Part shown: positions 1 to 10,157 of the stretch, piece by piece
Layout: each line of letters starts with the position of its first letter
How positions within the stretch are numbered: the stretch's first letter is position 1
NCBI GenBank assembly: GCA_024699855.1
Contig: JAMPIQ010000001.1
Coordinates: 17,856,001 to 17,920,000, forward strand
From: Aphelenchoides besseyi
Taxonomy: Eukaryota > Nematoda > Chromadorea > Rhabditida > Aphelenchoididae
Reading direction: 5' to 3'
Length of the DNA stretch: 64,000 nucleotides
The notes under the pieces: model-generated
The model's database searches: none
What the model was told of the DNA's origin: nothing
Seen by the model: only the letters and a program-made list of their open reading frames with translations
Translations under genes and position numbers: made by a program

Positions 1-2309
1 ACATGTAAGTTCTCGACTCAAATACGATAAAACTTTTCGTAGGGTGGAAATGACGTTTCCAATGCGATTGCACCATTGGTCTCTTTGTATTCAATATACG
101 CTCAGGGATCAGTGCAACAAGATGGAGTTACTTCCGTTTATCTTCTGCTCTACGGTGCAGCTGGAATGTGTCTCGGACTTTGGGTTCTTGGCCACCGCGT
201 CATTTACACCGTAAGTTGATTAAAGTTCAATTGAAACGACTTTTCTCGTTTAGGTCGGAACAAATATTTCGAAAATTACACCACCGAGGTTCGTTTATTC
301 GATTCATGGGTCGGGTAAAGTTAAGGAACATTGTCGTTGCTTTTTGATTTGATAAAATTGAACCGCAAGAATCAATGTCGTGAACAGAACGGCAACAGCA
401 GACAAAATCGTAGTCACTGGAAAACGTGTCGTGAGATAGCAAAGATCGAAGCTTCATACCAATCAAAAGAGTCGACGATTCGTGGATTGGCGTTGTCTCT
501 TCGATTCCGCATTCTTTAATCCAATCTTTTGGCACCATTTTCGTCGCAATTTCTTTTATGTGATCGAAACTGCATGACTGTTGGCAACCGGGTATCTCCA
601 ATTCAAAAATGTCGTCGGTGAGCGTGTTGTTTCGATAAAAAAGTCGAACAACATGTCGACCATCTGGTTGTTTGTGCAATTCGATCATGACAGCGAATGC
701 ATAGCCGGGAAACACTTGGGGTATGATGCTCAGAGTCGCCAAGAAAGAACCGATCGTTGTGTCATGTCCCGAATAAATGTAAAGTCTTTGGTCTTTGACA
801 TCCGATCCATCGTTGATTTTGCGATCCATGCGATTCACAACATCCTCTAGAATTGGACCACCGCGTAAACGAACCAATTTGTTTGAAGCATAAAGACCGT
901 TAGCCGAGAGATCGTAAGCTCGCGACAATTCGGTGAATAACTTCTGTGTAACCCAACGCGGCATTTTGTGGGTATCAGGATGAGAGAACTAAAATTATGT
1001 TCGAACAAATTGCGATTATTTCTACCTGCGCAAAAAGCGAATCGTAGACTTTCCAAACGTCGCTGTAAGCCAACGGCACAGTTCCAAAACCGGAGGACTC
1101 GCCCAGTAGTTGCAGTAACTGAGCGAATTTCTTCGCCTGTTCCGTGTAAGCCGTCGATTTGTAGACCAAACGTTCTTCTTCTTCGGCTACCGGACAAACC
1201 ACACGATCGTTGAAGATTCGGTCGTTTTCAAATGCTTTCGTGTGAATCGGAATTGGGTAAACGGGAAGATTGGATCGAACTGGGAAGAGTCCTGCCATGT
1301 TGGCTTGAGCGCTCATCAAAGTTCGATTCCTGTCGGAGCTTTGAACATAAAGTAGAGTCGAATGATAATCCTGAGGTAGCCAGTGATCGTAGCGATGACG
1401 CAAAATTCGTCCCAATTGAAATTGCTGTTCGATTCCAAGTTGAGTGAGTTCGCCCAAACCTTCTGGCCAACTTTCGAGCGCGTTCTCCAAATCGCTCGGC
1501 ATCAGAAGCCACGGAGTTCGATCGCCATGACGAAAGATCTTCAATGAACTTCGCTTATTGACTTCAAAAAACAACTTACCACATGGACGTGAATCAAAGT
1601 GTCGACTTCGGCCGTTGACGTCGCCAATCGATCACTATTCACATGACCGTAGAGCCCGAATAATGACGTAATGATAATCATGAGCTGCATTAGAAAGCGT
1701 TTTAATTTATTGCCCATTGTCCGTGAAGCAGAGAGCAACGATCATCGGTCGGCTTCTCGGTACACGTCCTCCAATACTCTCAATCGTCAACCACAGACTC
1801 GTTTTAAAGTTGTGTCTCGGACATTCGCGGGAAAAAAGTCAGTTGCTTTTTTCGTTTACACAAGATATTAATACGAGAATGAGCGAGCGAATATCAATTA
1901 CCGACTTCTAACTTGAGGTTTTTTATTTGAGTTAGCGAGCGATTAAGTTGCAGTAGAAATAATCCGGGAACATTCAAAGTGATCTCGAGTTTGTTTCAAC
2001 ACTAAAATTTATTCGATTTTAGTGGATTTGCAATTGAATTTGGATCGGCAGTCACGGTGCTTGTTGCGAGCAAATTCGGTATTCCCATCTCATCAACTCA
2101 ATGCAAAGTTGGAGCCGTGGTAGCCGTCGGTTTAGTGCAACGTGGACATTCGGTTCATTGGAATGTCTTCAAGAACATCTTTCTCTCGTGGCTCGTCACC
2201 CTTCCGCTCACAGGTCAGTTACATTCCATGAACAAAAGTTGAAGTCACAACGTTTTCAGGACTGTTGAGTGCACTTGTCATGATTGGACTGAAGACCTTC
2301 TTCCTGTAG
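1..2309 (+). CDS. PiT-family sodium-dependent phosphate transporter, C-terminal part
   Basis: Only the 3' end lies in the window. Exons read 1-4, 43-210, 254-288, 2023-2213 and 2260-2309, all with GT..AG introns and consistent phase. The second exon opens with [13 protein letters not shown], the second PiT signature (family consensus GANDVANA), and the fourth holds [15 protein letters not shown], matching the conserved C-terminal PiT repeat. The protein ends with a hydrophobic helix at KTFFL. PiT proteins (human SLC20A1/2 family) carry inorganic phosphate with sodium across the plasma membrane. The intron 289-2022 is about 1.7 kb, against about 40 bp for the others, because it contains a whole gene on the other strand. 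An AATAAA at 2583-2588 may be the polyadenylation signal. The identification is firm; the N-terminal two thirds lie outside. Confidence 0.93.
304..1717 (-). CDS. Histidine acid phosphatase, membrane-anchored, nested in an intron
   Basis: Four exons (1717-1580, 1538-1026, 988-460, 416-304) give 430 residues with introns of 41, 37 and 43 bp. Residues 1-28 look like a signal peptide ([19 protein letters not shown]). The catalytic RHGDRTP sits near residue 49, and the second catalytic pair is in YSGHDTT of exon 3, as in lysosomal/prostatic acid phosphatases. The last exon adds a membrane helix (about 20 hydrophobic residues from [12 protein letters not shown]) and a short basic tail. Family members hydrolyse phosphate monoesters in lysosomes or outside the cell. 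The start could also be an in-frame ATG 21 bases upstream at 1738. The whole gene lies inside the 289-2022 intron of the phosphate transporter on the opposite strand, so it must have its own promoter in that intron, between 1718 and 2022. Confidence 0.92.
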
Positions 2310-2744
2310 TTCGCGACGTTTTCTCTTCAAAATCATCAAACGGGATTCACATCAGTAGCAGTTGACCTTCGTCTCCATTTCGTAGCTTTAAAATTCCGAA
2401 ACGACCGTTTAGGTTTCAGCTGTTTTCTAAAAACACATCCAATTACAAATTACGGTTTTCGAAAGTTCGCGGTCGAGTATTTTCGTGTAGTTGATTGTCA
2501 CGCAGTTGTTACTCATTTCTTTTATTTTCGTTGTTTGTCTTCTTATTGTTAGTTCTTTTCAAGTCGATTGCCGGAGAAAAGGAATAAACCTGTGGCGATC
2601 AACTTCGTTTCAATTCGATCAAACGAACAATCAAAGAAGACTCGTGATTAGCTCAAATACTCAACCACTAAAATCCTCAGTTCCACCCAAAAATTGAAAA
2701 ATCGATGGTTATTTCCAACTATCAGCCTTGCTGCTTCAGAACTG

Positions 2745-3035
2745 CAAATCCCCACGCCGCAAATCGACGCGAGGACTTTAAGCAACCTGGCTCAGTTTTG
2801 CATCACGGTGGGCCCTGTATTACGTGGGTGAAGTGCAAACTCAGACAGGCTGCACGCGAGGCCCATTAAGCTCCAGACGATACAAAAGTTGTCCAGCTGA
2901 TGAGCGGACAAAGCGGCCGAGCCTTCTGCTTCAATTATCACCCACGATACATCAAAAAATCGATGGGTTGCGAAGCCGATTAGACAACACAAACTCCACG
3001 TTGTTGTCAACGTTCTTGACTTCTGTGACCACACT
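2745..3035. other. GC-richer non-coding island, possible structured RNA
   Basis: This stretch is visibly richer in G and C than the sequence around it and has no convincing open frame with introns. On the + strand GTGGGCC near 2809 can pair with GGCCCAT near 2853, and inside that GTGCA can pair with TGCAC. Parts recall SRP RNA (on the + strand GGTGGGCC followed by TGTATTA; on the - strand CCAGGTTGCTTAA), but the resemblances fall on different strands and no full fold could be built. It may be a structured RNA, a control region for a neighbour, or neither. Confidence 0.2.
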
Positions 3036-3085
3036 CTTAATTACGCAATAATCACTCGTTTAGTGCTCCTGATGGGTTGCGCTGA

Positions 3086-3150
3086 GGTCAGAGAGCGCCA
3101 AATGCACGATCTCTGACCGACCGTCTTTTCAACTGACCGTGCTGTCAGTT
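3086..3150. other. Two consecutive perfect hairpins
   Basis: GGTCAGAGA at 3086-3094 pairs perfectly with TCTCTGACC at 3110-3118 (9 bp, 15-base loop). Directly after it AACTGAC at 3131-3137 pairs with GTCAGTT at 3144-3150 (7 bp, 6-base loop). They lie in the gap between the phosphate transporter and the secreted-protein gene. They could be part of a non-coding RNA or a palindromic protein-binding region; no family was recognised. Confidence 0.35.
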
Positions 3151-3748
3151 AGCGTTCTTCTTTGACATCGGTCACTGAAAAAAGAAAACGTTTCTGTACT
3201 CTTTAGTTACTTTTGATTACTTATTTTTGAATTGGTTTGATTGAATATAAGATCAAATATCATCTCGACAATCATGCGTTTCGAAACTTACAATTGACAA
3301 ACTTCACGAGCTCTCGACGAGGTATTCCAAGAAATTTAACGAATTGCAAGTTCATTAATTGATTTTAGACAATTGTCGAAGCTGCTTGGTTCGCTGAGTA
3401 AAGCGATTCGTGAAGGGTTATGTTTTGAATCGTTGATCTGAACTTCACAACAAACGTGCGGTGAATCGGAGTGAGTTTGAAGTCGCTTATGAACTCGATG
3501 AACGGTTTCGATCGTAGAAGCACTGAATTCGAGCATAATTGCTATAAAATATTCTTGTCGTTAATGGAGAGCGAGCGCAATTAGCAGAAGAAATGTGATT
3601 TTGAAGTCGGATACAATTCTCCTTTTACCACCGCATTAAGATACGACGATTCGAGAAGCGAAATGACGGCGCTTTGATGCGGAGGTGAAATCCGGTAAGC
3701 GATGGGAGCGTAGAATGAGTGAAAAGTGTTCTTTCAGATCCAACTGGA

Positions 3749-4541
3749 ATGTTTTGGATTCACATATTGGTACTTATGTTTTTGTTTCTTGGCCCTCTTG
3801 CGGCTCATCGACGAGTTCACATCGGTTGGTTGGCGAGTTTTTGTTATTGGTACAACTTCTCGTTTAGATCTCGACTGCAATTCGCTGCGAAAACGTGGGA
3901 TTCTCACGCCAAAATGTGCGGCACGATATGCGGTGCACGAACGTCGAGAACCAGCGATCGAAGACAAACCGCCAATTCGCCGATCGCCGTTGCCAATCGC
4001 TAAACTGGAATCCGAAAAGATGGTCGTAGATTCGGGATGTGAACAAGACGGTTTTGATGGAAACTTTCTGATGAGATTGTTTAGCAATTTGTATCGACAA
4101 CTGGTTCTCTGTGATCGTCTCGAGTTCGCTCACGTTCCACTTTCTCCCACTGATCATCAACACAATCGCGTGGATTCGAAAAAGAGATTGAATACGAGAA
4201 AAGACAGCGAAGTTGTTTCTTCAGATTCCTCGTTTTTAAACGAACTGATGAATCCAATTGAAGTCCAACCATCGCAACAAACAGTCGAGGTAATAGACGA
4301 ATCGCACGGAATTCGACGGGCACCACCACGACGTCAAAAACCGAAGCTGAAGAAGCGTATTGAACGCAAAGAAACGAAACGAGATCGCCTGAATGCCCGC
4401 TATCAATACGTTGAGACCATTAAATGGCACGATCCCCTTCAATCGTTTTACGCAACAGAACAGCAGAAACGAAATCGACAAAAATTTTTGCTCGAACCAT
4501 GGAAGTTAAGACAAAGTTTCGCCATTGAATCTTCGACTTGA
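3749..4541 (+). CDS. Small secreted protein of unknown function
   Basis: Two exons (3749-3824 and 3868-4541) joined by a 43-bp intron give 249 residues. The first ATG lies just after a TTTCAG acceptor (ending about 3737), which fits a trans-spliced 5' end. Residues 1-20 are a clear signal peptide (MFWIHILVLMFLFLGPLAA). The mature chain begins with two cysteines (DLDCNS..PKCAARY), and a Lys/Arg-rich middle (PPRRQKPKLKKRIERK) could be cut by dibasic proteases. No known domain was recognised. AATAAA at 4547-4552 follows the stop by five bases, and the next gene's coding end on the other strand is only 37 bp away. The intron and signal peptide make coding likely; the function is unknown. Confidence 0.75.
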
Positions 4542-4546
4542 TTTCG

Positions 4547-4560
4547 AATAAACTTTTATT
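4547..4560. terminator. Interleaved polyadenylation signals of a convergent pair
   Basis: AATAAA on the + strand (4547-4552) and AATAAA on the - strand (4560-4555) sit within 14 bases of each other between stop codons at 4541 (+) and 4579 (-). Transcripts of both genes must therefore overlap at their 3' ends or share one short processing zone. Confidence 0.7.
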
Positions 4561-4578
4561 TAAACATTCTTCGGTTTT

Positions 4579-7095
4579 TTACATCTTCCAAATCAAACTG
4601 TAGATGCTGCTTGGTTCCAAGGTCAATTGTATCGAATTCAACGGTCTGACCGGATCCTTCAAACGGAAGGTAAAGTCGGACTCTTCATTTCGATTTTGTA
4701 TCACAACAACAAACTGATTGTCTGGCCTCAAAAATGCTACTCCTTCGACCATGTGCCTTTTACTCAAGTTGCTTATTTGCATGTCAACTCGAACACTATC
4801 CGGACGTATGAATTTGCTGCAATGAAAATAATCATACGGTATTCTAAAGCAGCTGAAACCCAACGAGAAATGACCGAGCGCAAAGAATGTTGGTTGTTTG
4901 TAGAATTCATTCTTCTTTGCATTGACAATAATCGATGCATCGACCACGTTGTTGACAAAAGTTGGACCGCCGTCTTCGTTCAAACAAAGATTCCAATCTA
5001 AAGCGAATGGTTGCAGTTATTGGGTTGTTAATAAAGTTTTGGAGGGGCGGGGCATGTTGACCTAGATTTGGAATGAAAAAATTTGACCGGTCGGTTGGAA
5101 GTGTGTGAACGAAGTTCGGTTGTTCAGCTGCCTACTGTCCTAAGTATGGTTTTCGTTGTAGATTAGAATTCATTTATTAAAATTAACACAAATCATCAAA
5201 AATACTCGCCATTTGAGTTGATGGTTCGGCGCCACCGTTCGGGCAATTGGGTGATTCCGCGCGTGTAGAAGGATCGATGACGGGAGGCGAAGAACGAGTT
5301 GAGAAGCAGAAGTCGTACTTGTTCGCGAGTGAGGCCCATTCTGACAAAATTAGTCGAGAAAACAGTAGTAGCGACGTCGAGTAACAGCAGATCCAATAAT
5401 TCAAATTTGACACTTCGTTTAATTTCCAACCGACCGGTCAATTTTTTTCGTTCCAATTTTATAAAACGCATTGCGCAACCGTCAAAACTTTATTAACAAC
5501 CCAATATTTTAAAAACTAACTTACCAGTCCATCCAGCAACCCAATGCTTTAAATCTTCAATGATATCTGTGGCATACGCTTCTCCACCTTCCCAGCTGCC
5601 GAGATTGACACCGGCTACAAAACTTTTTATCTGCTTTTAATGTCTATCTCTTACGTTCAATCAGCGTATAACCATTGCACGCTTCAGTACCCAAGATAAA
5701 ATGATTAGGATGTCGAGCGTGAACCTGATCCAAACGCTCATTCGAGAAAAGAAAGTCTTCGTACCTGAAAATACCCTTATTTTATTTCAACGACTGAATC
5801 TTACCAGTGAATAGAGATTCCATCAACAAAAGAAGCAGCCACAGTGTCATTTAAAATCTAAACATAAGGTCATTCATGTCGTCAAAAACAACCGAACTTC
5901 GTCGGGCCGTCCAGGCAATTGGAACCTCTGATCGTCCGTGCACATGAGCTTCAAATTCTTCGTCAGTTTATCTCCACGCAGAGCGGGTCCGAGATGCCTT
6001 TTGATGAACTCACTAAATCGATTGAATAAGTTCAGTGTGAACAATTCGCTCTTACCGTTCAGTTGCTGGAGATAAATAGAGTTCTTGCCACCAAAAGTCT
6101 TCAACAATTCCTAATGACGGTTCGTTCTACAAAGCGTTTAAGATTGTCGTTCTTCAATAAATTCACCTGAACAGCGACGCCCCAAAATTTAATATCTTTT
6201 TTGGCGTATTCTTGAAAGAACTTAATGTAATACTGAGCCCAAGTTTTGTAATAAGCTCCTTCAATTTCTCCTTTCAATGGCCCTCCAGAAACAATTTTTT
6301 CGGATTGCTTCATCCTAAACTCGCAATCAAATCGTCGGAACATTTCGTTTTACCAACCAAGCCGGCGGAGACCAGGGCGTTGCAAACAAGGTCAGTGTTT
6401 GTCCTCGAACTTTCTCAGCCATTTTAATGAATGGAATCTAAAAGTGAGCATCTACGACAACCACTAAAAAGCGACAGACCTTCAATTTCAAGTCTTCGTC
6501 AGTCAAGGCAAAGTTTTTTAACTCGAAATCATCTTCGACATCGCAATACGTATAGGCGTGAGTTGAGAAATCAGTTGAAGCCATTGGCACTCGTCCAATT
6601 GTAAGTTCAATACCACTTGCACCATAATATTGTGTAATCAAAGTCTCTTGAAGATCGCTGGTCAAATTGCGAAGATTGATTCCCGCAGCGTCCGTAAATG
6701 CCGCTCCAAACCCAATGATCTTCTGATACTTTTTCTTGTAATTTATAGTAATTTCGTGATCCACATGTCCGGCTGGAACCAACTGAACGCTCAAATCTTC
6801 AGAAACTTCATACCCGGAGTTGTCCAAAGATAGGAATCGGTTCGATTGAATCGCTTGCCCGCTTTAGAAGTCGAGTAAATGGCTACTTGATTGCGATCCA
6901 AATTGCCGAGTGGTGGAATTTCATCGCAGTAGGTCGAAGTACAGACACAAACCTCTTTGTGCAAACCGGCATCAACGACCTTCTTCTGACATTGTTTAAT
7001 TGCAAAAACTAAAAGAAACTCAAGAACTGCAATACAACGGTTGAATTACCGTATGGAACCGATAAAAAGATAAGCACCGAATATGTTAACCACAT
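4579..7095 (-). CDS. Glucosylceramidase (GH30 family, GBA1-like)
   Basis: The first exon (7095-7050) gives a signal peptide (MWLTYSVLIFLSVPY). Later exons follow human GBA1 in order: CVCTSTYCDEIPPLG, YQKIIGFGAAFTDAAG, RVPMASTDFS, then the acid/base Glu in VQNEPSLG (exon starting 6126), the nucleophile Glu in GTEACNGYTL (exon 5764-5655), GWTDWNL, and the C-terminal beta domain ending at 4579. Readable exons are 7008-about 6830, about 6825-6480, 6437-6358, 6314-6167, 6126-6056, 6012-5898, 5857-5815, 5764-5655, 5614-5525, 4997-4865 and 4816-4579. The enzyme splits glucosylceramide in lysosomes. Oddities: the join near 6810-6830 has no normal intron, and the intron 5524-4998 carries a mariner-type insertion. 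All catalytic residues are present, so the gene is probably active if that join is real. Confidence 0.93.
5020..5504. mobile_element. Deleted mariner/Tc1-type element with terminal and subterminal inverted repeats
   Basis: The ends are perfect 22-bp inverted repeats (TTGGGTTGTTAATAAAG... at 5020-5041 and its complement at 5483-5504), flanked by TA at 5018-5019 and 5505-5506, the target duplication of mariner elements. A second inverted pair of about 30 bp lies inside (5070-5100 and 5424-5454; shared core GACCGGTCGGTTGGAA). A remnant of transposase remains on the - strand. The element sits in a glucosylceramidase intron of 527 bp; removing element plus one TA leaves exactly 40 bp, the usual intron size here. 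The intact ends suggest a fairly recent insertion. Confidence 0.9.
5196..5350 (-). pseudogene. Mariner transposase C-terminal remnant
   Basis: The - strand frame reads FFASRHRSFYTRGITQLPER followed by WRRTIN..GEYF and a stop, the usual C-terminus of mariner transposases (FF..K...F...GI..LPERW....NGEYF). The DNA-binding half and the DDD catalytic region are missing, so it cannot encode an active enzyme. It could move only with transposase supplied elsewhere. Confidence 0.8.
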
Positions 7096-7601
7096 TTCTT
7101 GATCTAACAACCCAACTCAACGGTTGCTAATTATATGAGCAGTTGCGAGTGGCTCGGGAATGTAGAAAAACCTCGTGTTTTTGCGATAAGAGAATCCAAT
7201 TTCTGCGCTGAATGTACGTAATTCACTGTTCTGGACCTAATGGTTTGCAGCGATTCGTCCAAAAAACGAATTCGTCGAATCGCCGATAACTCTCGAACCG
7301 TGATAAGCGTTAATTATAATTTCCTTTTTATTGATGTGTGATGCAAATTTTACAACAGAGCAAAGAACATAAAGTTAAGTGATTAGAGTGAAGAGGGGAA
7401 ACAGATTGCCGAGTTTGTTGAGATGAAAAACGTCGCGATCCAACAACCTGATGGAGAAGCTAATCGCAACAGGCTTCACCGATAAGACATCCTTAAAAAC
7501 CGAATCGATTAGTTTGCGGTACACAAATGCACGAAATAAGAGAAGATGAGAAAACAGAGTTGAGCATCGACGGATAACAGTTTTCAAATAACTCAATGAT
7601 A

Positions 7602-8109
7602 TCAACAGTCACAGTCACAATCGAAACATCCTCCGCAACAATCCATCCCGCAATCACAGTCTGGAGAACCATGATGGTCGCGCGAACAGCACAACAGAGC
7701 TGGAAATTGAAGGCACAATAAACACAAGACTCAAAACGAAAGAAAAGATGCTCAAATTAATGACAGAAGAAACGGAGAAGTGGAAATGAACTTACCGCAA
7801 CAACAAGCCAAAAGTGCGTAAAGACAACACTAAAACACAAGAAATCAACGATTTGTACGCTTCCAAAACACTCACGTTATTATCGCTTCCACGATTTCGT
7901 TCCCGTTCCACATACACAACTTGTGGTTGATTTGGTTGAGGGTATCCAAAGCCGCCTATTTCAAACATATAAGCACAATCTTGAAATCCTCAAAACCAAC
8001 CTTGTTGTGGATATCCGTTGTTATATTGAGGCATCGGTTGTCCGTAACCGTAGTTCTGCTGTGGATATGAGTTCGGATACGAGTTGTTGTAAGGCGGTGG
8101 TGCGGACAT
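7602..8109 (-). CDS. Pro/Tyr/Gln-rich protein with Cys-rich tail (CYSTM-like)
   Basis: Four exons (8109-8001, 7955-7876, 7829-7796, 7699-7602) encode 106 residues. The N-terminal half is disordered and made of P, Y, N, Q and G (MSAPPPYNNSYPNSYPQQ...). A short segment QVVYVERERNRG leads to a Cys-rich hydrophobic run (CCLYALLACCCALLCC), and the end is Cys/Asp/Gly-rich (CDCGMDCCGGCFDCDCDC). This resembles CYSTM-type proteins, thought to sit in membranes through palmitoylated or clustered cysteines. Three other genes in the window share the design (25051-25401, 25613-25887, 27361-27627). AATAAA on this strand at 7332-7327 may end the transcript. The fold and role are inferred from composition only. 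Confidence 0.72.
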
Positions 8110-9601
8110 TTTGGACTGTAAACTCTGAAATGAAGCTCCAATATCAAGAGGCCAAAGAATGAACTACGCGGAAATGCACGAAAAAGACCGCAAAAAACGT
8201 TCTCGAGTTGTCATTGGAAACACAAAATGGAAAACGCATTCTCACGTGCAACTCGAGATTATGATTGTGGGCGGTTGAATGGAGCCGAAAAAAGATCAAA
8301 TCGACAATACGGGATAAATCACGACTAATCTGTTCATATGCTTTTCAACAACTGATCTGCAACAAACCGAGCGAATTGGATTACGAAAGAGGAAGCAATG
8401 ACGTAGCAGTGCACATGGGGAGAGAACATTCATTTCGCAACTCTCATACGAAACCCCTACGACAAAGACGTACGTGACTAAAACAAACTCTGTAGTCACA
8501 TCGAAAATTTAATCAGCGAATAACACCCGTTTTCACAGACGATTCGAGACTTGCTTCCCAAAAGCTGAAAAGGTCGCTTAAGCACTTACCACAGCTCATA
8601 ATTCAACCCGCAAATTTACGAGCAAAACCCATCGGACGAATCGAATTGGTCGACGTTCGATGGCGAGAGAATTTCCGCGCGTTTTCTTCCACTTCGCAAA
8701 CAAACTCCCGGAGGCGAAAAGGTGGAACTCGAGAGGCAATTCGGGACCGAATTCTCGCACCGGATCGTGAGGTAACGAGTGAAGAAGAAACAATTGCATG
8801 ACTCATACACTCTTCCACGACTAACAATCTTTTGAATGCCGAGGCGTTCGCGTACACACAATTTCAATAACCAATGATTCAATATTCATAACCGCAAACA
8901 TTTCGATGATAACACCGAATCTCCAACACCAATGCGAAAGAACTAACAACACCGTGAAGACGCAAATGCGACGATAAAAACCATCGCACGAACAATACGA
9001 CGCGAAAAGAATTGGAGCACTACAACACCCGACTATTCAGCTGCAGGTTTGTCGAAAGATCGTTGAATTGTCTTTCTAACACACCGCCAAAAAACCATTT
9101 CACAGGGTTCAATTGACGAAATAACCACGTCAACTCGAGAGCACAACTTTCGAGCGCAGTCGTTCAGCTCTGCGCTCTGACTCATCGGCTTCAAACGCGC
9201 GTTGATTTCGGAAAATGACGTGGATTGCGCGAAATGCAATCACCCAAACATGTTCAGATGACTCACAAAGATCAAGTATCTGTCAATAAGTTTTCATATC
9301 TAAGCAGCTTTTAATGAAATGCGAACTAATCGTCTACTGAAAAAAGTACAATTTCGAAAATATCACAGAAAACAAATTTAGTTACTCAAAGTTTTATATT
9401 TCCTGTTTTTTCTTTTGCGACTATTGAACAAATCACTGGAATCACGTAGACGCCAAATTTGTCACAACTCATTAGCGAAGTCAATACATCGAATATTAGA
9501 AATCACTTCAACTTGAGCTCACTCTTCTGATTACGAAGTTGCTTGAATTGATCTTGGTATTTGTAGGTCACACGAGTATTGCTTTCTAAACATAGTTAGT
9601 G
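8110..9601. other. Intergenic, no supported gene
   Basis: Only short overlapping frames of under 90 codons occur on both strands, with no matched splice sites, signal peptide or recognisable domain. The promoter of the Cys-rich gene starting at 8109 must lie at the left end. Confidence 0.5.
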
Positions 9602-10157
9602 GAAGCAGTTGACCTGAAAAAGTACCAGAGAAAAATGTCAACTATCAGACATCAACCTCCGAGATGCCAGCTTCCATTGACTCCAACTCGATAAGCAGTG
9701 GCTGTAAAAGCGTGTGATCAACAGAACAACAAACACTACTGATGGAATCCAAACCCCGTGAATATCCGCGGAATCCAGCCAGCCAACGAGCCAAAATACA
9801 CAACACCCCCCATTCCCTTGTATAGCACGTCCATCGCGTCGATCGACTTATCTCGGAGATTCTAGCAACAACTAGTGTCCATATTATATGGATGGATAAC
9901 TGAATAAATTAGCTATTTATTGTGTCCACACTTGTAGCTACCGGACAACTGAGAGAGAAATGAGAGCACTTCAAAGCCAAAGAACTTGTCAAAAATCGTC
10001 CAAAATTGCAAAAGTTTGTGCAGCTCTTCTCGCTGATGCTGGTGAGCTGTAATTTGACTCAGATATTAATGAGATTAGAAGATTATGATTCTGAAAGTTT
10101 AGACAGATGAACTGGACCGGGAATAGAAATGGAGTCGAAAGCATACTCAAAAATTCG
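9602..10157 (+). repeat. Dispersed repeat, copy 1
   Basis: About 555 bp shared with a copy at 33744-34298 (opposite orientation) and, for its central 350 bp, with 26365-26713. Diagnostic pieces are GAATATCCGCGGAATCCA, CACAACACCCCCCATTCCC, TAGCTACCGGACAACTGAG and TGTGCAGCTCTTCTCGCTGA. Identity looks high in the central part. It has no long open frame and no obvious terminal inverted repeats. It is probably a non-autonomous mobile element. Confidence 0.85.

Noticed and set aside
2491..2697. Frame with a hydrophobic start downstream of the phosphate transporter
   Set aside because: It begins with TTG rather than ATG, contains the transporter's probable AATAAA and has no introns or domain; more likely 3' leader.
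2895..2925. CTGATGAG motif suggesting a hammerhead ribozyme
   Set aside because: The required GAAAC and flanking stems are absent.
2792..3034. Overlapping frames on both strands of 75-80 codons
   Set aside because: No ATG context, introns or domain, and the region looks more like structured RNA or control sequence.
3336..3536. 66-codon minus-strand frame
   Set aside because: No splice sites, start context or recognisable composition.
8265..9239. Several frames of 60-90 codons on both strands
   Set aside because: They overlap one another in different frames without any splice support.
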